Position numbers and translations under genes: made by a program
Assembly (NCBI GenBank): GCA_022478985.1
Contig: JAKSZP010009660.1
Location: 1 to 64,000, forward strand
DNA length: 64,000 nucleotides
Source: Massospora cicadina
Lineage: Eukaryota > Entomophthoromycota > Entomophthoromycetes > Entomophthorales > Entomophthoraceae
Reading direction: 5' to 3'
The notes under the pieces: generated by a model
The model's database searches: none
Told to the model about the DNA's origin: nothing
What the model saw: only the letters and a program-made list of their open reading frames with translations
Part shown: positions 46,440 to 58,810 of the stretch, piece after piece
Layout: the number at the start of each line of letters is the position of its first letter
Numbering within the stretch: the stretch's first letter is position 1

Positions 46440-47630
46440 ATTATGGTGTTAACAAGTATGTGGAGGAAGTTATGAAGTTCCTCTGAAAAAGGACATCTTG
46501 GAGTTGAGTATAATTAATAATCGATTACTTGATGCCTTCACCGAAGAGCTCTAAAGAAAAGATAATGAAGACCATGGAGAAATGGCATCCAAACCATCTA
46601 CCAGCCATCAACAAAGGTAGAACAGATCGCCGTCTTTAAGGATTGGCTAGAGCAAACCATATAAGGAATTGATGAGCTGAAAGCCCATTGAACCTCTGAG
46701 ACTTCATCAGTATCTTAAAGTAACATTTCTCAAGTAGCCCATGCCAAACAGGATCTTGCAAACTGTGAGACTTAGGCGTCTACTCTTTCCATTACTGAGT
46801 AAATCAACAAATTGGAGAGCAGCATGAGAGGCAAATACCCCAATCAAGAAGAGATTAACAAAGTCTACTATTGCCTCAATGAAGCTGAGAAAAAAATAAT
46901 CTTTCAGAAGAGTTGAAAGCCAATAATGACAAATCTCCATAAAGCACCAAATGCAAAGAAATGGAGGAGGACTTGAATTGGTACATTATATTACTAAAAG
47001 ATGAGAACAAGCTTTTGTGAGTTTACACTTTTCCTCTCACCAACAAATTTATAATATGGACATCTGTCTTTGGAACTTAGAGATTATTAAAGACATTTTT
47101 TGATAAAAATAATTGTTCTGTTGGATGTTACTCTAAGACTTACTTTGGAGGAAATGGAGCAACGTCTTAATCTTTTATAGGACCAAATATGGTGATTGAA
47201 TGGCAATTCAAACAAAACGACATAAGAATTAAGATTACCAAATCTAAACCTACTGAAATACACATTAGAGCAGAATTGGAAGCCACTACTTTTAAGGCTA
47301 AATCCAAGGATATGTTTACACCTGGCGAAGAGAGCATTGCATCTTTCTTTTACATCTATAAAGTCACAATGGAAGGTGCAACTTATCATCAAAAGGGTAA
47401 ACATATTTTATCTTGTTTAAGCCAAATGGCCCAAGAGGTTATGTTACATCATATGGATGACCTACATACCTGGAGAGAAGTTAAGGAAGCGCTCATTATA
47501 GAATTCGGGTCAAAGCAGAGCCTGAGTATGAAGAAACAGGACTTTATGAGAAATGCGCTACGCCAGAATGAGACCCTTGCCAGAGCACTGATTGCTTTTA
47601 TATTGAGACACAAATGCTGATGAACTTGAA
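46440..47630 (+). pseudogene. E5 gag: helical N-terminus and core
   Basis: 46440-47160 reads as charged helical text with several stops (INKLESSMRGKYPNQEEI, LDVTLRLTLEEMEQRLNLL). The core frame 47189-47620 is open for 143 codons: FTPGEESIASFFYIYKVTM, KHILSCLSQMAQEVMLHH, HTWREVKEALIIEFGS and ALRQNETLARALIAFI. This is a retrotransposon gag domain (capsid-like), which would form the particle. It is the longest undisturbed gag block in the window and the reference I used to identify the others. Confidence 0.85.
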
Positions 47631-47863
47631 AATGCTTACTTTGGACAATGCTGTAGCTACCGTCATGTCTGGTTCACATAGTAGCCTAATTTAGTCATAC
47701 ATGTCACATATGTCAAACGAAGCTTCAATTCCATTTTGGATATTAAAGAATCCCTACTCAATGTAGTTGACATACATAAGCCATAAACCTCCGAAAAGGC
47801 CTCCATGAAACCAAGATGGTATACCATGGAGGATCAAAACCTAATAAAGAGGAGAAACCAAGA

Positions 47864-47905
47864 TGCAATTACTATATGAAGAACAACCATACCAAGGATA
47901 TATGT
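47864..47905 (+). pseudogene. E5 zinc knuckle, second cysteine lost
   Basis: The plus strand reads CNYYMKNNHTKDIC. The spacing is that of C-X2-C-X4-H-X4-C, but the second cysteine is tyrosine. It lies at the expected position after the gag core. Confidence 0.7.
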
Positions 47906-48119
47906 TTTTAAGAAGAACCCTGCTCTTGCCAAGCAGGGAGAAAGAAGTTCAGCTTAAGGTCAGGTACCTCTAAAGATGAGTGATTCAAAGTACCTGAAAG
48001 CAAAACGTTACCAATTGCTTATCTCACTTGCATTGAGTATGAACATGATGATGACCCTGAAGTGGGTCACAAGGGTACAGTTTTTTATATTACACCCGCT
48101 GAGCTCACCATTCTAGGTC

Positions 48120-48880
48120 ATCTGAATGCTGTGAATATTAATGCCGTCCAGGTTCCCAAAGGCACTTACTGCATTCAAGTTATTGGGTGTCCCTGGATAA
48201 TTGATACAGCCAGTAATGCTGATTAATACCTTTCCCTGTTGATCCAACCCACCTCAAGCTTTCACAGTCTACCAGTAATTAAGAAGAAGTACCAGAGACT
48301 TTATTTAAAGCATAATGCAACTTTCATCTTAGAGAGGTGATAGCTTAACCACTGAAATCTGGATAAACCATTACCAAGGTGTAAGTGGTCGTTCAGAAGA
48401 ACCATTTATGGCTATCTTAGATATGTGATAATCTATTTGTGTTGTCTCATACAGTCTCATCAGAAGATCAAGCTTGCCCCGATCTCAAATACATGCAGAT
48501 TATGATACTGCTGGTCTGAATAACACCAAGGCGAGGGTTGCATACTCATCTCTTCAAATTTGATTTGTCAAATTAGTATTTTTTGCTCCTGAAGTTGTCA
48601 AGACAACAATCAATATTAAATTTATTGTGACACAGTTTATGATCAAATATGGAGGATTATTAATCTAAAAAGAAAATTCTTATCACTCCTCAACTACAAA
48701 GTTCTCATTGTGCTAAATATTATAAAGACTCCATTAAGGAGGATTACTCTCATCTGATTGAGTACCCTGCTTCCTCTTTATTTTTGTGATATTCTACCCT
48801 TGGGAGAAACACAAAAAAAACTACCTAACTCAATAGATGCGGCAGATGGCATATCATTTTATGTCACTGAGGAGGTAAAG
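48120..48880 (+). pseudogene. E5 protease
   Basis: After a spacer (VNINAVQVPKGTYCIQ) the active-site block AILD is followed by ATG TGA TAA, where other copies have TGAP, so DTG is destroyed (GAT at 48420-48422). Downstream text DYDTAGLNNTKARVAYSS matches EYGTAGLNTTISCGAYSV of E2, and KYGGLLI matches KYGIKC. The catalytic aspartate codon survives but two stops follow it. Confidence 0.7.
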
Positions 48881-48961
48881 ATTAATCCAGGATAACAAAG
48901 AGTGGCTACTTCAAACAATACCCTTTGTGTATTTAGAACTAGTGGTACCCAACCCAAAATG

Positions 48962-49286
48962 GGGAGCTGCCACGCATCTTTATTTGCAAATGGTTCAAAC
49001 AAAGGGATTATCATAAATTAAAAAAAAATCCTAATATAGCCCCTAGGTTATCAGCCTAGCAATCCATATCAGATGGTGAGAAAGCTTTGGGGAAACTTTT
49101 GTCTGGCGCCCGCTTTTGCTAGTGGACCATGTCAGACAACATCTAGGTAGGGGCATCAGCGACATGAGTCATAAGGAGGTGTAGTTGTGGGTTTTCTTCA
49201 TTAATGAGGCCGGATGTGTCCATCGCCTCAAAGTTTTGAGAAAGTTGATGCTCATCAAAAAGTGATGAGAGCTGGCACACAAGTAA
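48962..49286 (+). repeat. Dispersed repeat R1, copy 2 (about 325 bp)
   Basis: Same ends and orientation as 26124-26442. It separates the protease of E5 from the start of its RT, so it was inserted into E5. Immediate flanks (aaaat on the left, atact on the right) are not identical. Confidence 0.8.
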
Positions 49287-49289
49287 ATA

Positions 49290-50450
49290 CTTGATGCGCC
49301 GTCAAACATTACCCTTAGTAAGCCACTAAATTGCTTAATACATATCTCTTGTCAATGGAGTAAGTAGGTTTGAACCAAAAGTCTTTCCAAGAGTTTTTGA
49401 TTCAGCTTATCAGCGAGCTATTAAGCTATTACTTGAAAATCTAACCAACAATGAGATTTTATCCAATAAAATAAGAAGATTGGAAAGGTCATTACAAACC
49501 ATTTAATAAATTGACAAGGTATATTTTTTTGCCTTCACCTTGATTTTGGCCTACCCATCAATAGTTTAACTTGTGCTATTTGTTACGTCCAAATATCTGA
49601 TAATTTAAATCATAAGGAACTTGAGTAATTACATCAATTGCTTGAAGACTATCAGGATATTTTCTCCACGGTAGATGTTATAATGGTTACATGGAAGTCT
49701 GGACTCATAGTATTGACATTGGAGATTTGACTCCTATCTGATCAAAGCCATATATTGAGTCAAAGTAGAGAAGCAATACATGAAGACAGAACTCAAACAA
49801 AAAATTAGATGGCAGCATACTTGTACCCTTAAGAGCCTACGATCCTCTTCTCTGTTAATCATAAAGTAGATGAAAGGTGCTCAGTAATAGTGAAGGATTA
49901 CATTAAGCTAAACTGACTCACTATGAATGGAAGCTTCTTATTCCAAGGATTTACAATGCTCTGGCTTGGATCTAGCTCAAATTTCTTCTACATGATGGAT
50001 TTCATCAGTTGTTATTGGCAGAAGGATCCATCGCCAGAAGACCAAGAAAAATTCGCGTTGAAACTCAATAAGGATTAACTCAACCTACCCAGCTCCCTCA
50101 GGGATTAAGTAATGCTCCCGCCTCATTCCAACAGGCAATGGATCACATCATGAAAGATCTTAAACTCAAGTGTGTTATTGTTTGCCTAGATGACATGAAG
50201 CTATTACAAAATCTTTATCAATCAAATAGACCATCGCAAATCAGTTTTCAAATGTGTGAGAGTAAATTCCATCAAATTAAAACCTTCTCAGTGCACTTTT
50301 TTCAAGCAGGACTTGAAATTTTTAGGGCATTCCATATTTCTGGAAAAAATTCAACCCTTGTATGATAAGGTTGAAGCATTATCCAAGGTCTTTGAGCCAA
50401 GGAGCCTTTAATACATGCAGTATCTTTAGTAATGATGGGATTTATCATTA
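49290..50450 (+). pseudogene. E5 reverse transcriptase
   Basis: Blocks in order: RVFDSAYQRAIKLLLENL near 49400 (fingers), then QPTQLPQGLSNAPASFQ and AMDHIMKDLKLKCVIVCLDD. The catalytic box reads CLDD in place of YLDD, so both aspartates remain. The frame breaks soon after it, and the middle blocks (49860-50040) are in several frames. Confidence 0.85.
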
Positions 50451-51000
50451 TTTATCCCTAAACTCGCTCAACTTGATGAACCTCTTGTCCGTTTGCTTGC
50501 CAAAAATACCACTTTCATTTAGTGTAAAGTAAAAAAGCATTCTAAACCATAAAGGATTTGTTGAATAAACCGATTCTATGACATACAGACTATGGGAAGC
50601 CTTTATCCTGTTTACTGATGCCTCCGACTTAACCATGGGCACCATCATCTCGATATGATGATGAAGGCATTGACCACCTGGTGTCTAATTGCAAAAACGC
50701 TTTCCAAAGCTAAGTAAAACTATAGCATCATGTAGAAACATGTGATTAACTGTTCTTCTGGTAGTACAAATAATCCAGCACTTCTTGTATGACATGAACT
50801 TTACTTTGTTACAGACCACGATCTTTAAAATGGCTGTAAAATATGAAAAATCTGACAGGAAGACTAGCCCTTTGGGCTCATTTAATTCAACATTATGACA
50901 TGAGCATTGTTCATTACGTTGTGACAAAGCACATGAACATAAATGGATTGATCAGATTACCCCTACTATATCCAGAAAAAGGCAAAGCCGAATGGTTAAG
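50451..51000 (+). pseudogene. E5 RNase H domain
   Basis: The plus strand reads FILFTDASDLTMGTIIS (TDAS intact, near 50605-50655), then after frame changes FVTDHD near 50805 and GRLALWAHLIQHYDMSIVHY with HMNINGLIRLP (50860-50960), equivalent to QNADGLSRLP. It would remove the RNA strand after copying. Confidence 0.82.
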
Positions 51001-51149
51001 TAACCTACTCATTAAGCCAGACTCTTGGATGGCAACGCTAAACCAGTATAGAAGTTGCTCAAATGACATGCTTAAAAATGTGCTCGTTCTCAATGGATCA
51101 CTTCATAAGAAAGTCATAATTAACTAGTTACCTTACTTGCAACCTTAGG

Positions 51150-51988
51150 AATGAGTACTGGTCATAATGGAAGCCCACAATAACTTAAGTCATGGAGGAG
51201 CCAGGAAAACTTGCAAATTTATCAATGATTACTTTTATTGTGAAGGAATACTTGACTCTGTGGTGGAAAACTTAGATCCTTGCATCACTTGTAAAAAGCA
51301 GACACCGCATAAGGCTAAATACAAATATCAGCAATGACCCCTCAGCAGCCATTTCATACCATCAGTTTAGAAGTCATAGTTTATTAGCTGAATCAACAGG
51401 AGGAAATTTTTACATCCTTGTAGGGATAATCATTTCATGAAGTGGGCTGTAGAAATTTTCATTCCTACGCTGATTGCTAAAGCTACTGTTAACTTCTTAT
51501 ATCAAATTATGTTTACTAGGAACAGCTGCCCACAGATACATGTGACAACAGGAAATTTTACTTCATGAGTTTGAGTATCCTAGCTATGAGCATGGGAACT
51601 CAACTACTATTTTAGCGCCTTACAACCTATCAACTAATGGGAATTTAGAAAGAGGTAAAGAAACATTAGTTTAATATTATGCAAGATGGCCAATATTGAT
51701 CCATTACACTAGTACCAATATCAACTAAGTGTGTTGATGGCTTACAGGAAATTTTTCCATTAAAGCATTATAATGTCTCCCTTTGAGATCTTTTACAGAG
51801 TAAAACCTAGAATCCTGGATTTATTAGCTCGTGAAGTTATCAGTGATTATAATTAAGAGCCTTAGAAAGTGCTAATAATATTAGCCCAAAAAATTACTTA
51901 ACTTAAATCTGAGAGTATGACAAATTTATCCAAGATGTTTACAAGAGACGGTCAAGCAGCAAATGCAACTTGCTAACCTTTACCAGCC
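51150..51988 (+). pseudogene. E5 integrase, cut by the E8 LTR
   Basis: The HHCC zinc-binding region is readable: AHNNLSHGGARKTCKF, then ENLDPCITCKKQ (51170-51300), with His, His and Cys-X2-Cys in place. The core follows (MKWAVEIFIPTLIAKATVN, corresponding to FTRWVEA). The later block MSPFEIFYRVKPRILDLLA (51775-51830) equals TPFELLYGR.P.LP. Text stops at 51988 where the LTR begins. Confidence 0.85.
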
Positions 51989-52550
51989 TGTCAAGATTCT
52001 GATATGACTGGTTGATAAGCCCAAAAAGCCATGGAATATTTTTGGCTAGAATCTGCCAATAATTATTATAGAATACAAATATCTGAGCGTCTTAGGATGA
52101 GGCGGTATTAGGTTGGAAAGTATTATTATTAAATCATTCTTCCAATTAGGCGATGTCAACCTTTGAAAAATATTTAGCAGATTTCTTCAAAAAAAAGTTC
52201 TAGAGAATTAAGAATACCATATTTGGATGAAGTCAATGAGAATATTGTGGAACTTAATAGTCTAAGCTAAGAGTGTGGTATCATCTGAAGTCGCTGAGAT
52301 ATAAGCAAGATGAGATGATTGAAGGAGGAGGATTGTTAGTAAAAGAGAGTGAGAGGACTAGTGATGATCTGCTGAAAATGTTAAAATAAATATAGAAATG
52401 ACATTGGGGCAATTGCTCTATATTTATTAAAAGTTTATTACGTTGTTTCATGGATGACAATATTCATATCATCTGTCCTATTGCCTAGTGGGCGTAACCC
52501 TTTGCTGAAACCCTTTGGCGTATCTCTGATATACCGCCAAACTTTTAACA
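51989..52550 (+). repeat. LTR A (E8 5' LTR, 562 bp)
   Basis: Starts tgtcaagattct and ends cttttaaca. It aligns along its length with 54811-55376. Shared blocks include gactggttgataagcc near the start and a gatgacaatattcat-like block near the end. Confidence 0.88.
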
Positions 52551-52551
52551 G

Positions 52552-52569
52552 TGGTGCTCACTACAGGGG
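52552..52569 (+). promoter_or_regulatory. E8 primer-binding site
   Basis: TGGTGCTCACTACAGGGG, identical to the E2 site, one base after LTR A. Confidence 0.85.
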
Positions 52570-52679
52570 GCCCATTGATCAATCGCAAAAGAAATAATAA
52601 TTCACCAGTTTCTGGCCATGTTGCATCAGGATTTCTTTGACAGGTGATCTTCACAAAATGCTACATTAGCCAAATATGA

Positions 52680-53600
52680 GGAACTTAAACTTGCATTGGA
52701 CGTGGTGCTCAAAAGGCAGGACGAGCTTCTTCAGGAGGTTTGTGGTAATAAGTTGCCTCTGTTCAATTGCAATAGGAATATTCATGGGCTCTTTAAGAAA
52801 TTTAAGTTTGCAACAGAAGGAGCCTCAGATTATCAGAAAACAAAACTGTTAATATCCACCTTGGATGTTGGAAGTGCTGACCAAGTCATCTATTATCTTC
52901 CAAACAGTTCCGTTACATACCAATAAGTGAAGGATACTGTGCTAAGGTTGTTTGGGGTACCGCAAAGATGTCACACTGGAAGGCTGAGCTCTTGTCCATT
53001 GGGTTTCAGCGTAATTAGACCCTCACTGCATTTGCTGATCAATTTATGGAGGAAGCTCACTTATTATTTGAGGCTAGGTAATTTTATTCAAATTTAATGT
53101 GTGCATTGCAATGACCTCTGCAGTGAAGCCATTCCGTGAGTTTTACAATGTCATGACCCCAATGTTGGACGACAAAAAATCCCTGCTTAAATTGTTCAGT
53201 TTTGTGCCATCTATCCATAACGTTCCCTCCACCCAATATGGAGAAGAAATATACTGCCACCATTGCCAGTTCTTTTTATTTCAGGAAAATTGCCAACCAG
53301 CTCAGATTCTGATGAGTTACCTCCAGCTGTTTAACTTCAGCCCTAGCCCTGCTTATCATCCTAAACCTAATTAGTGAACTGAGCTAATTATGCCGATCTC
53401 CTCTAATCAAATTATTGGCAAGGCTCATCTTACAATAATTAAGGATGCAGGCCCTATGGGTTTAATTGTTTTCAATGCGGTCGCCCTGGGCATATGGCAC
53501 AAGGTTGCCCCAATTTTCCAGTTCTATTACGTACAGCAGAAACATTACTATCAGGGAAAAGTCAGAGCTGAGTAAAGATATGTCTCTACCTCCACTATCC
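52680..53600 (+). pseudogene. E8 gag with intact CCHC knuckle
   Basis: Open frame 52696-52926 (NIHGLFKKFKFATEGAS, TKLLISTLDVGSADQVIYY), then VKPFREFYNVMTPMLDD (53099-53374). An unaltered zinc knuckle CFQCGRPGHMAQGC lies at 53467-53508, followed by YYVQQKHYYQGK in the ORF frame. The same blocks occur in E1 and E9a, so this is one family. At least three shifts separate them. Confidence 0.88.
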
Positions 53601-53708
53601 CAATCCCTACGTTCCACCTGAACTTAAGATTGTATATTCTGCGGAAGTCCCTCCATATGATGACAAATTCCTATATTAGCAGCCGGTTGGAGGGGTGAAT
53701 ATATTGAC

Positions 53709-54456
53709 ATGAGCGCAAGCCAAAGCTGCAGTGGAAGAAGATATCATATGCAGCCCAAGTCATACGCTTGTAAAATGTTTGACCAAAATTCCCCTGACAA
53801 GCTGGATTCATCCGCAGATGCACCTTCCTTACAAGGAGTAAACGTCGCCCTTCTGGTCAACACTATCATCAAAGAATACCCCAAAGCTGGTGAGGTGATT
53901 GAAACTTTCCTTAGTAACAGATATTTTTTGAATGTCCATGTGTTAGAAAGTCAAAATTCAATTATATTCATAATGTACATACTTTGTCATTGTTGTAGAC
54001 AAAACCTGAGTCCGTGCTATAATAGATAAGGGCACGCCATTTATTATAGTTTCCATTAAGTTGGTGGCGAAGTTGACATTAATGCCTGATGTAGAACAGT
54101 GGATGGTATACGGGACCTCAGGAGCAGCTAGCACAGTCTCAGAGGGAGCGTACAGTGCGCTAACCTTGCAGTTTGGGTCAATTGACATTGTAGCTCTGGC
54201 AATAGTGTTACTAAACTGCCATTATGATATGTTAATTGGGACCACTTTCATAAAACATTTCAGAGCTGTCATTGATATGATGGCGGAGACCATTAAGTTT
54301 TTGGGGCAGTGGATCCAATATGCTTTACCTCTAGCGGAGTGCCAAAGGATCCAGTGCATATGGGACATATCAACCTGTCATACAGTGACGGGAAGATTCC
54401 AGTTTGATACTATTGTTAAAGAGATAGACTCAGGCCCTTCCCCAACAAATATATAA
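53709..54456 (+). pseudogene. E8 linker and protease
   Basis: Linker: QGVNVALLVNTIIKEYPKAG (53837-53900), as in E1 and E9a. The active site reads IIDKGTPFIIVSIKLVAK (about 54020-54070), so DTG has become DKG. Then comes TVSEGAYSALTLQFGS and CHYDMLIGTTFI in an open frame of 131 codons. The substitution of Thr by Lys in DTG should abolish activity. Confidence 0.85.
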
Positions 54457-54810
54457 ATATCAAGGGCTGCCGCTCAGAGCTTCTGGGTCTATGTCCATCC
54501 CTTCAGTCACTAGGTAATAGTGGGCACCAAATCGGTGGTAGAAGTGCCAGATATACTCAATGGGGAAGTTATTGGCCATATCAGCAATCACAGCTTGAAC
54601 CCCATATGTCTCCAGGCATTATACTACCAGGGCATGGGGCTATCCAGGTTCTACTAGCAAATCTACATATGGAACCATTATAAATTCGCTGACACCAAAT
54701 TTTGGCATATTTGCATCTAACTACTGTTGAGGAGTTCCTCCAGTTACACAAGTTTGGGTTGCTGGACAATTTGATCTGCATGTTAAACTGAAGTCTGGCA
54801 TGATGGTGGA

Positions 54811-55376
54811 TGTTGAGATTCTTATATGACTGGTTGATAAGCCTGAAATAGCTATGGCAGATTGTGGGAGAATCCGCTTACCATGATATTGGTTACATTT
54901 ATTTGAGTGTCTTGAGTTGAGGCGATTTTTGGGTTGGATTAGGATCATTATTGAATTGCCTTCAAATAGATGATAAGGTGATATTAATGATTGATGAGTA
55001 TTGGTACAATTACCTCAAACTAAGGCAATAGAGAATTAAATACCATACTCTGCCGTAACAATGATATATGGCAGAACTTATTACCAAGCTTAGAAAATAT
55101 TATCTTCTGAAGTCACTGAGATATAGGCGAGATGAGGAGATTGAAGAAACGAGAAGGTGTGTAGTTTAGATTGAGCGTAACAGCGAGGATTCGCCGGATA
55201 TATTAAAATAATAAAAGTGTCATTCAGAGAGGATAGATCTATATTTTATTATATTATACTTTTAAGTGTATGTCTGAGGACTGACGATCTTCATATTGTC
55301 TTTCTGATTACTCAGTGTGCTCAACCCTTAGCAAATTCTCCCAACGTATCTTAATGGATATGCTGAAGTTATAACA
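54811..55376 (+). repeat. LTR B (shared between E8 and E9a, 566 bp)
   Basis: Starts tgttgagattct and ends gttataaca. It serves as 3' boundary of E8 and, by the primer site following it, as 5' LTR of E9a. Confidence 0.88.
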
Positions 55377-55499
55377 GTATTGCTCACTACAGGGGAACCA
55401 TTGAATAATTACATAATTTCTACACCGTAGTAATGGTCTGCACCAAAGGGGATTTATCTTGAACAGTTGCGCTGGCTGCTACTGCGGAACCCAAAATTG

Positions 55500-57120
55500 T
55501 TGTGGATGCCATTCTTAAAAAGCAGTAGGATATCCTTCAGGAGCGTGATGAAGTAAAGAATCAACTTGATAGTTCAGCTAGTCAGCTGCGAATACTTGAA
55601 CAGCAGAATAGGCAGCTCGCCAATAAACTGGATGATGCTACTGTACGTCTACACTTCATGGAGCAGAAGTTAACATCTATCTTTTGCCCACCTCATCCCC
55701 ATTGGGAAGTGAATGCACATGGGGGCATTCAAGAAGAATCTTTTTAATGAATATGCAACCAGTGTAATGGCCATCCTGGCCGCTAAAAGGCCCTACACTA
55801 CCTTGAGAGCAACTGGTACTTTTAAGCCTGGCCCTCCTCAAGAGTCCAGTTATGAGGAACAGACAACTCCTTAGTCAAGTTCTAGTGCTAGCTGTTTTAA
55901 GTGGAAGGAGGAGGTTTGAATTGAAGAACTACCCCCATTCACCTGTAATGGAAACATCCAAGGGTTCTTCAAACAATTTGAATTTGTAGCGGAAGGAGCC
56001 TCTGATCTATATAAGGCTAAATTACTGATATCTACCTTGGATGTCAGAAGCACTGGCTATGTTACCTGCTACCTTCCAAGAAGTTCCGTTACTTTTCATG
56101 AAGAGGAGTAAACTGTGTAACGGCTGTTTGGTGGTACTTCAAGGATGTCTCAGTGCAAAGCTAAGTTTCTGACATTGGGTTCCAACATAATGAGACCCTC
56201 ACTGCATTTACAGATCAATTTATGGTGAGAGCCCATGTGTTAATAGGAGCAGGCGTTCTTTCTGAAGCTGACGTGTGCATTGTAATGGCCTCTGCTGTAA
56301 AGCCGTACCATGAGTTTTACAATGTCATTTCTTTAATTTTTACAATGACGTCTCTTTGCTCAAATTGTTCAGTTCTAGCGCCAGATATTTTCTAACTTCC
56401 CTCCACCTAATACAGAGCGTAAACACACCTCCGTCATAGCTAAGACTCTTATTTAGGGGAATTCTTCCGTTTTGCCCTAATTCCGCCTAGTAACCCCCAG
56501 CCTTATTATAATCATGCACTTCGCCCTCAGCCAAGTTACCCCCAACAGTTTGACTTCCGCTCTGGTACTTCTTATGAAAATCAGCACCAGCCTAACTACC
56601 AAATTGGCCATAATTACTCTGAACGTCAAAAAATCTATTGGCTTTATGTTCTTATGAGAACAAAAGACATGGATATTACAAGGTGAATTGTTATGAATGC
56701 GGCCGCCCTGGTCACCTTGTGCAAAGTTGTCCCAACCGTCATGTCCACTATGTACAGAAGGACAAATACTACCAAGGAAAAGATGGAGCATAGTAGAGAT
56801 GGGACTCTCTGTTTCCGCTATTTCACCCAAGACGTTCTAATTGAACCAATTGTAGTATTTCAAGCCAATATCCCTCAGTATGATGATGGAAATTTTATAC
56901 CATCAGCCCCTCAGAAGAATAAACACACTGACCTGGGTTTAAGCCCAGTCCGCAGCAAAAGAAGGACCTTAAGAGCAACTAATGCCGTACGCCTTCCAGA
57001 TGTTCAACCAAGCTTCTTCAAACAAGCTAGATTCCTCCGCCAATGTCTCTTCCTTAATAGGTGTGAACATTGCCCTTCCGATAAATGCTATTGCCAAAGA
57101 GTGCACCAAAGTTGGTGAGG
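55500..57120 (+). pseudogene. E9a gag: coiled coil, core and CCHC knuckle
   Basis: N-terminal heptad-like text 55513-55690 (RDEVKNQLDSSASQLRILEQ, NRQLANKLDDATVRLHFME) predicts a coiled coil. The core shows NIQGFFKQFEFVAEGAS and KAKLLISTLDVRS (55945-56055), then AVKPYHEFYNV. The zinc knuckle CYECGRPGHLVQSC (56689-56730) is intact and is followed by HYVQKDKYYQGK. Frames change several times. Confidence 0.87.
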
Positions 57121-57199
57121 GGATTATCAGATTTCTTGAGAAATGATATCCCTTAAATGTTCATGTAGTAAACAGTCAATATTCCTCTTACACCGGATG

Positions 57200-57890
57200 T
57201 ACCTACTGTGACATTGTTGTAGCAAAAGCCCAGGTTTGCGCTATCATAGATGTGGGCGCTCCAGTCAACATAGTTTCCACCAAGTTGGTGGCAAAGCTGA
57301 CATCAAACCTGATGTGGACCGCCGTAGGGTGTATGGAACCGCTGGAGTGGAAAATACAGTCTCTGAGGGAGCGTAAAGTGAATTTCCATTGCGGTTTGGG
57401 GCAATTGCCGTGGTAGCCCCAGCAAGAGTGTTACCAAAATAGTAAAAATGACCTTTTAATTGGAACTGCTTTCATGTGACACTATGAGGCTGTCGTTGAT
57501 ATGGTAAGAGACCTTCAAAGTTTTTGGGGCAGCGGATCCCAATTTACTTTACCTCCAGCGGAGTGCCAAAGAATATGGTGAACATGGGACATATCAACTT
57601 TGCCTACAGTGATGGGGTGGTTCCAGTTCCCTACCAAAGACTGAAAAGTAAGACCTATTCCCTTCCCCAGCAGATATATAAATATCAAGGGCTGCCGCTC
57701 AGAACTGCTGGAGCTATATCCATTACCTCTGGAAATCAAGTAATAGTAAACACTGAGTTAGAGGTAAAACTGCTAGCTGGGCTTTATGGGGAGATCCTTG
57801 CCCTTATTAACAGTCACGGCTTGAGCCCCACATGGCTTCAGGCATCATTCTTCAGGGTCATGGAGAGATTAAGGTATTGTTAGTAAATCT
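57200..57890 (+). pseudogene. E9a protease and spacer
   Basis: Active site IIDVGAPVNIVSTKLVAK (57240-57295): DTG has become DVG. A frame-shifted NDLLIGTAFM-like block (57450-57480) and LGQRIPIYFTSSGVPKN (57520-57575) follow, matching LGQCIPIYFNSSRVLQD in E1. The spacer is the open frame to 57883. Confidence 0.82.
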
Positions 57891-58099
57891 ACAGTACAAA
57901 CTTATACAAATCCGCTGACACCAAATAGTGGCGTTTTTACATCTAATCCCAGTGGAGGAAACCCTCCAGGTTCACTAGTTCAGTTCACTGAATGAATTTG
58001 GGTTACTTTTCGAACCACAACTCATTATAATGATGGTGGTACCGTTCAGAAATATAATAGGGGTTATTGGAGGAACAAAAAGAGCAGGTTATAGCTTTA

Positions 58100-58810
58100 C
58101 TTATGAAATATAAGGAGATCTTTGCTGTAGACGATTATGATTTAGGGTGCGCGCAAAGAGTAGTCCATTGAGTGGACAATGGGGATCATACTTTCATCAG
58201 ATTTCAGCTGATCCACCGGCTAGGGCAGCATAAGAGGTAGTAACTGAGGAGATTGATAAGTTGCTTGAACATTGGATGCTCAAACCATCAAAGAGTCCGT
58301 GGGCTTCACCTATTCTGATTGTCAAAAAGAAGGACGCACCAACCAGGTAGTAATAGACTACTGGAAGCTCAACAGCATTACAAAAAGGACTCACACCCCT
58401 TGGCACGAATTGACGATGGCTTGGATCAGTTGGGAGGAGCTCATTACTTTTCAGCGATGGATTTAATATCCAGTTATTGGAAAAACGAGTTGCCTGAAGT
58501 GGAACAGGAGAAATGCACCATTATTACGTCTAAGGGGCTTTTTCAACCAACCCATATGCCTTAAGGGTTATGTAATGCCCTAGATACGTTTCAGTGGGCC
58601 ATGGACGCCATTCTCAGTGACCTGAACTTTTCATATATACTTGTGTACCTCACCAATATTAATGTCTTTTCACGTACATTCTCCGAGCATCTTACCCATC
58701 TGGAGGAGGTCTTCTGAAGACTTGCAGAAGCCAACATCAATATTAAGCCCCTTAAATGCCACTTCTTTAAGGGCCAACTGGAGAAGCTTGGGTTTGTGGT
58801 AAATGCGACT
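58100..58810 (+). pseudogene. E9a reverse transcriptase
   Basis: Blocks: VVIDYWKLNSITKRT, LDQLGGAHYFSAMDLISSYW, QEKCTIITSKGLFQPTHMP and CNALDTFQWAMDAILSDLN, then ILVYLTNINVFSRTFSEH. The catalytic YLDD reads YLTN, so both aspartates are lost. A TAA replaces the codon after MP in the MPQG block (58561). The copy is close to E1 RT (WKIELPAAEKEKCTI against WKNELPEVEQEKCTI). Confidence 0.9.

Larger units (their letters stand above)
45853..51988 (+). mobile_element. Ty3/Gypsy copy E5, all domains present but broken
   Basis: Plus-strand order: primer site, helical gag N-terminus, gag core, CCHC knuckle, protease, RT, RNase H, integrase. R1 copy 2 (48962-49286) lies between protease and RT. Integrase is cut at 51988 by the LTR of E8. 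Gag and protease are closest to E2. Its 3' LTR is not in view. Confidence 0.85.
51989..55376 (+). mobile_element. Ty3/Gypsy copy E8: LTR-gag-PR-LTR with pol deleted
   Basis: Two similar LTRs (51989-52550 and 54811-55376) enclose about 2.26 kb holding only primer site, gag, zinc knuckle and protease. RT, RNase H and integrase are missing; the protease-RT spacer joins directly to the region before the right LTR. The 5 bp left of the first LTR (cagcc) is not repeated after the second one, because the second LTR is followed by another primer site and gag (E9a). Confidence 0.88.
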
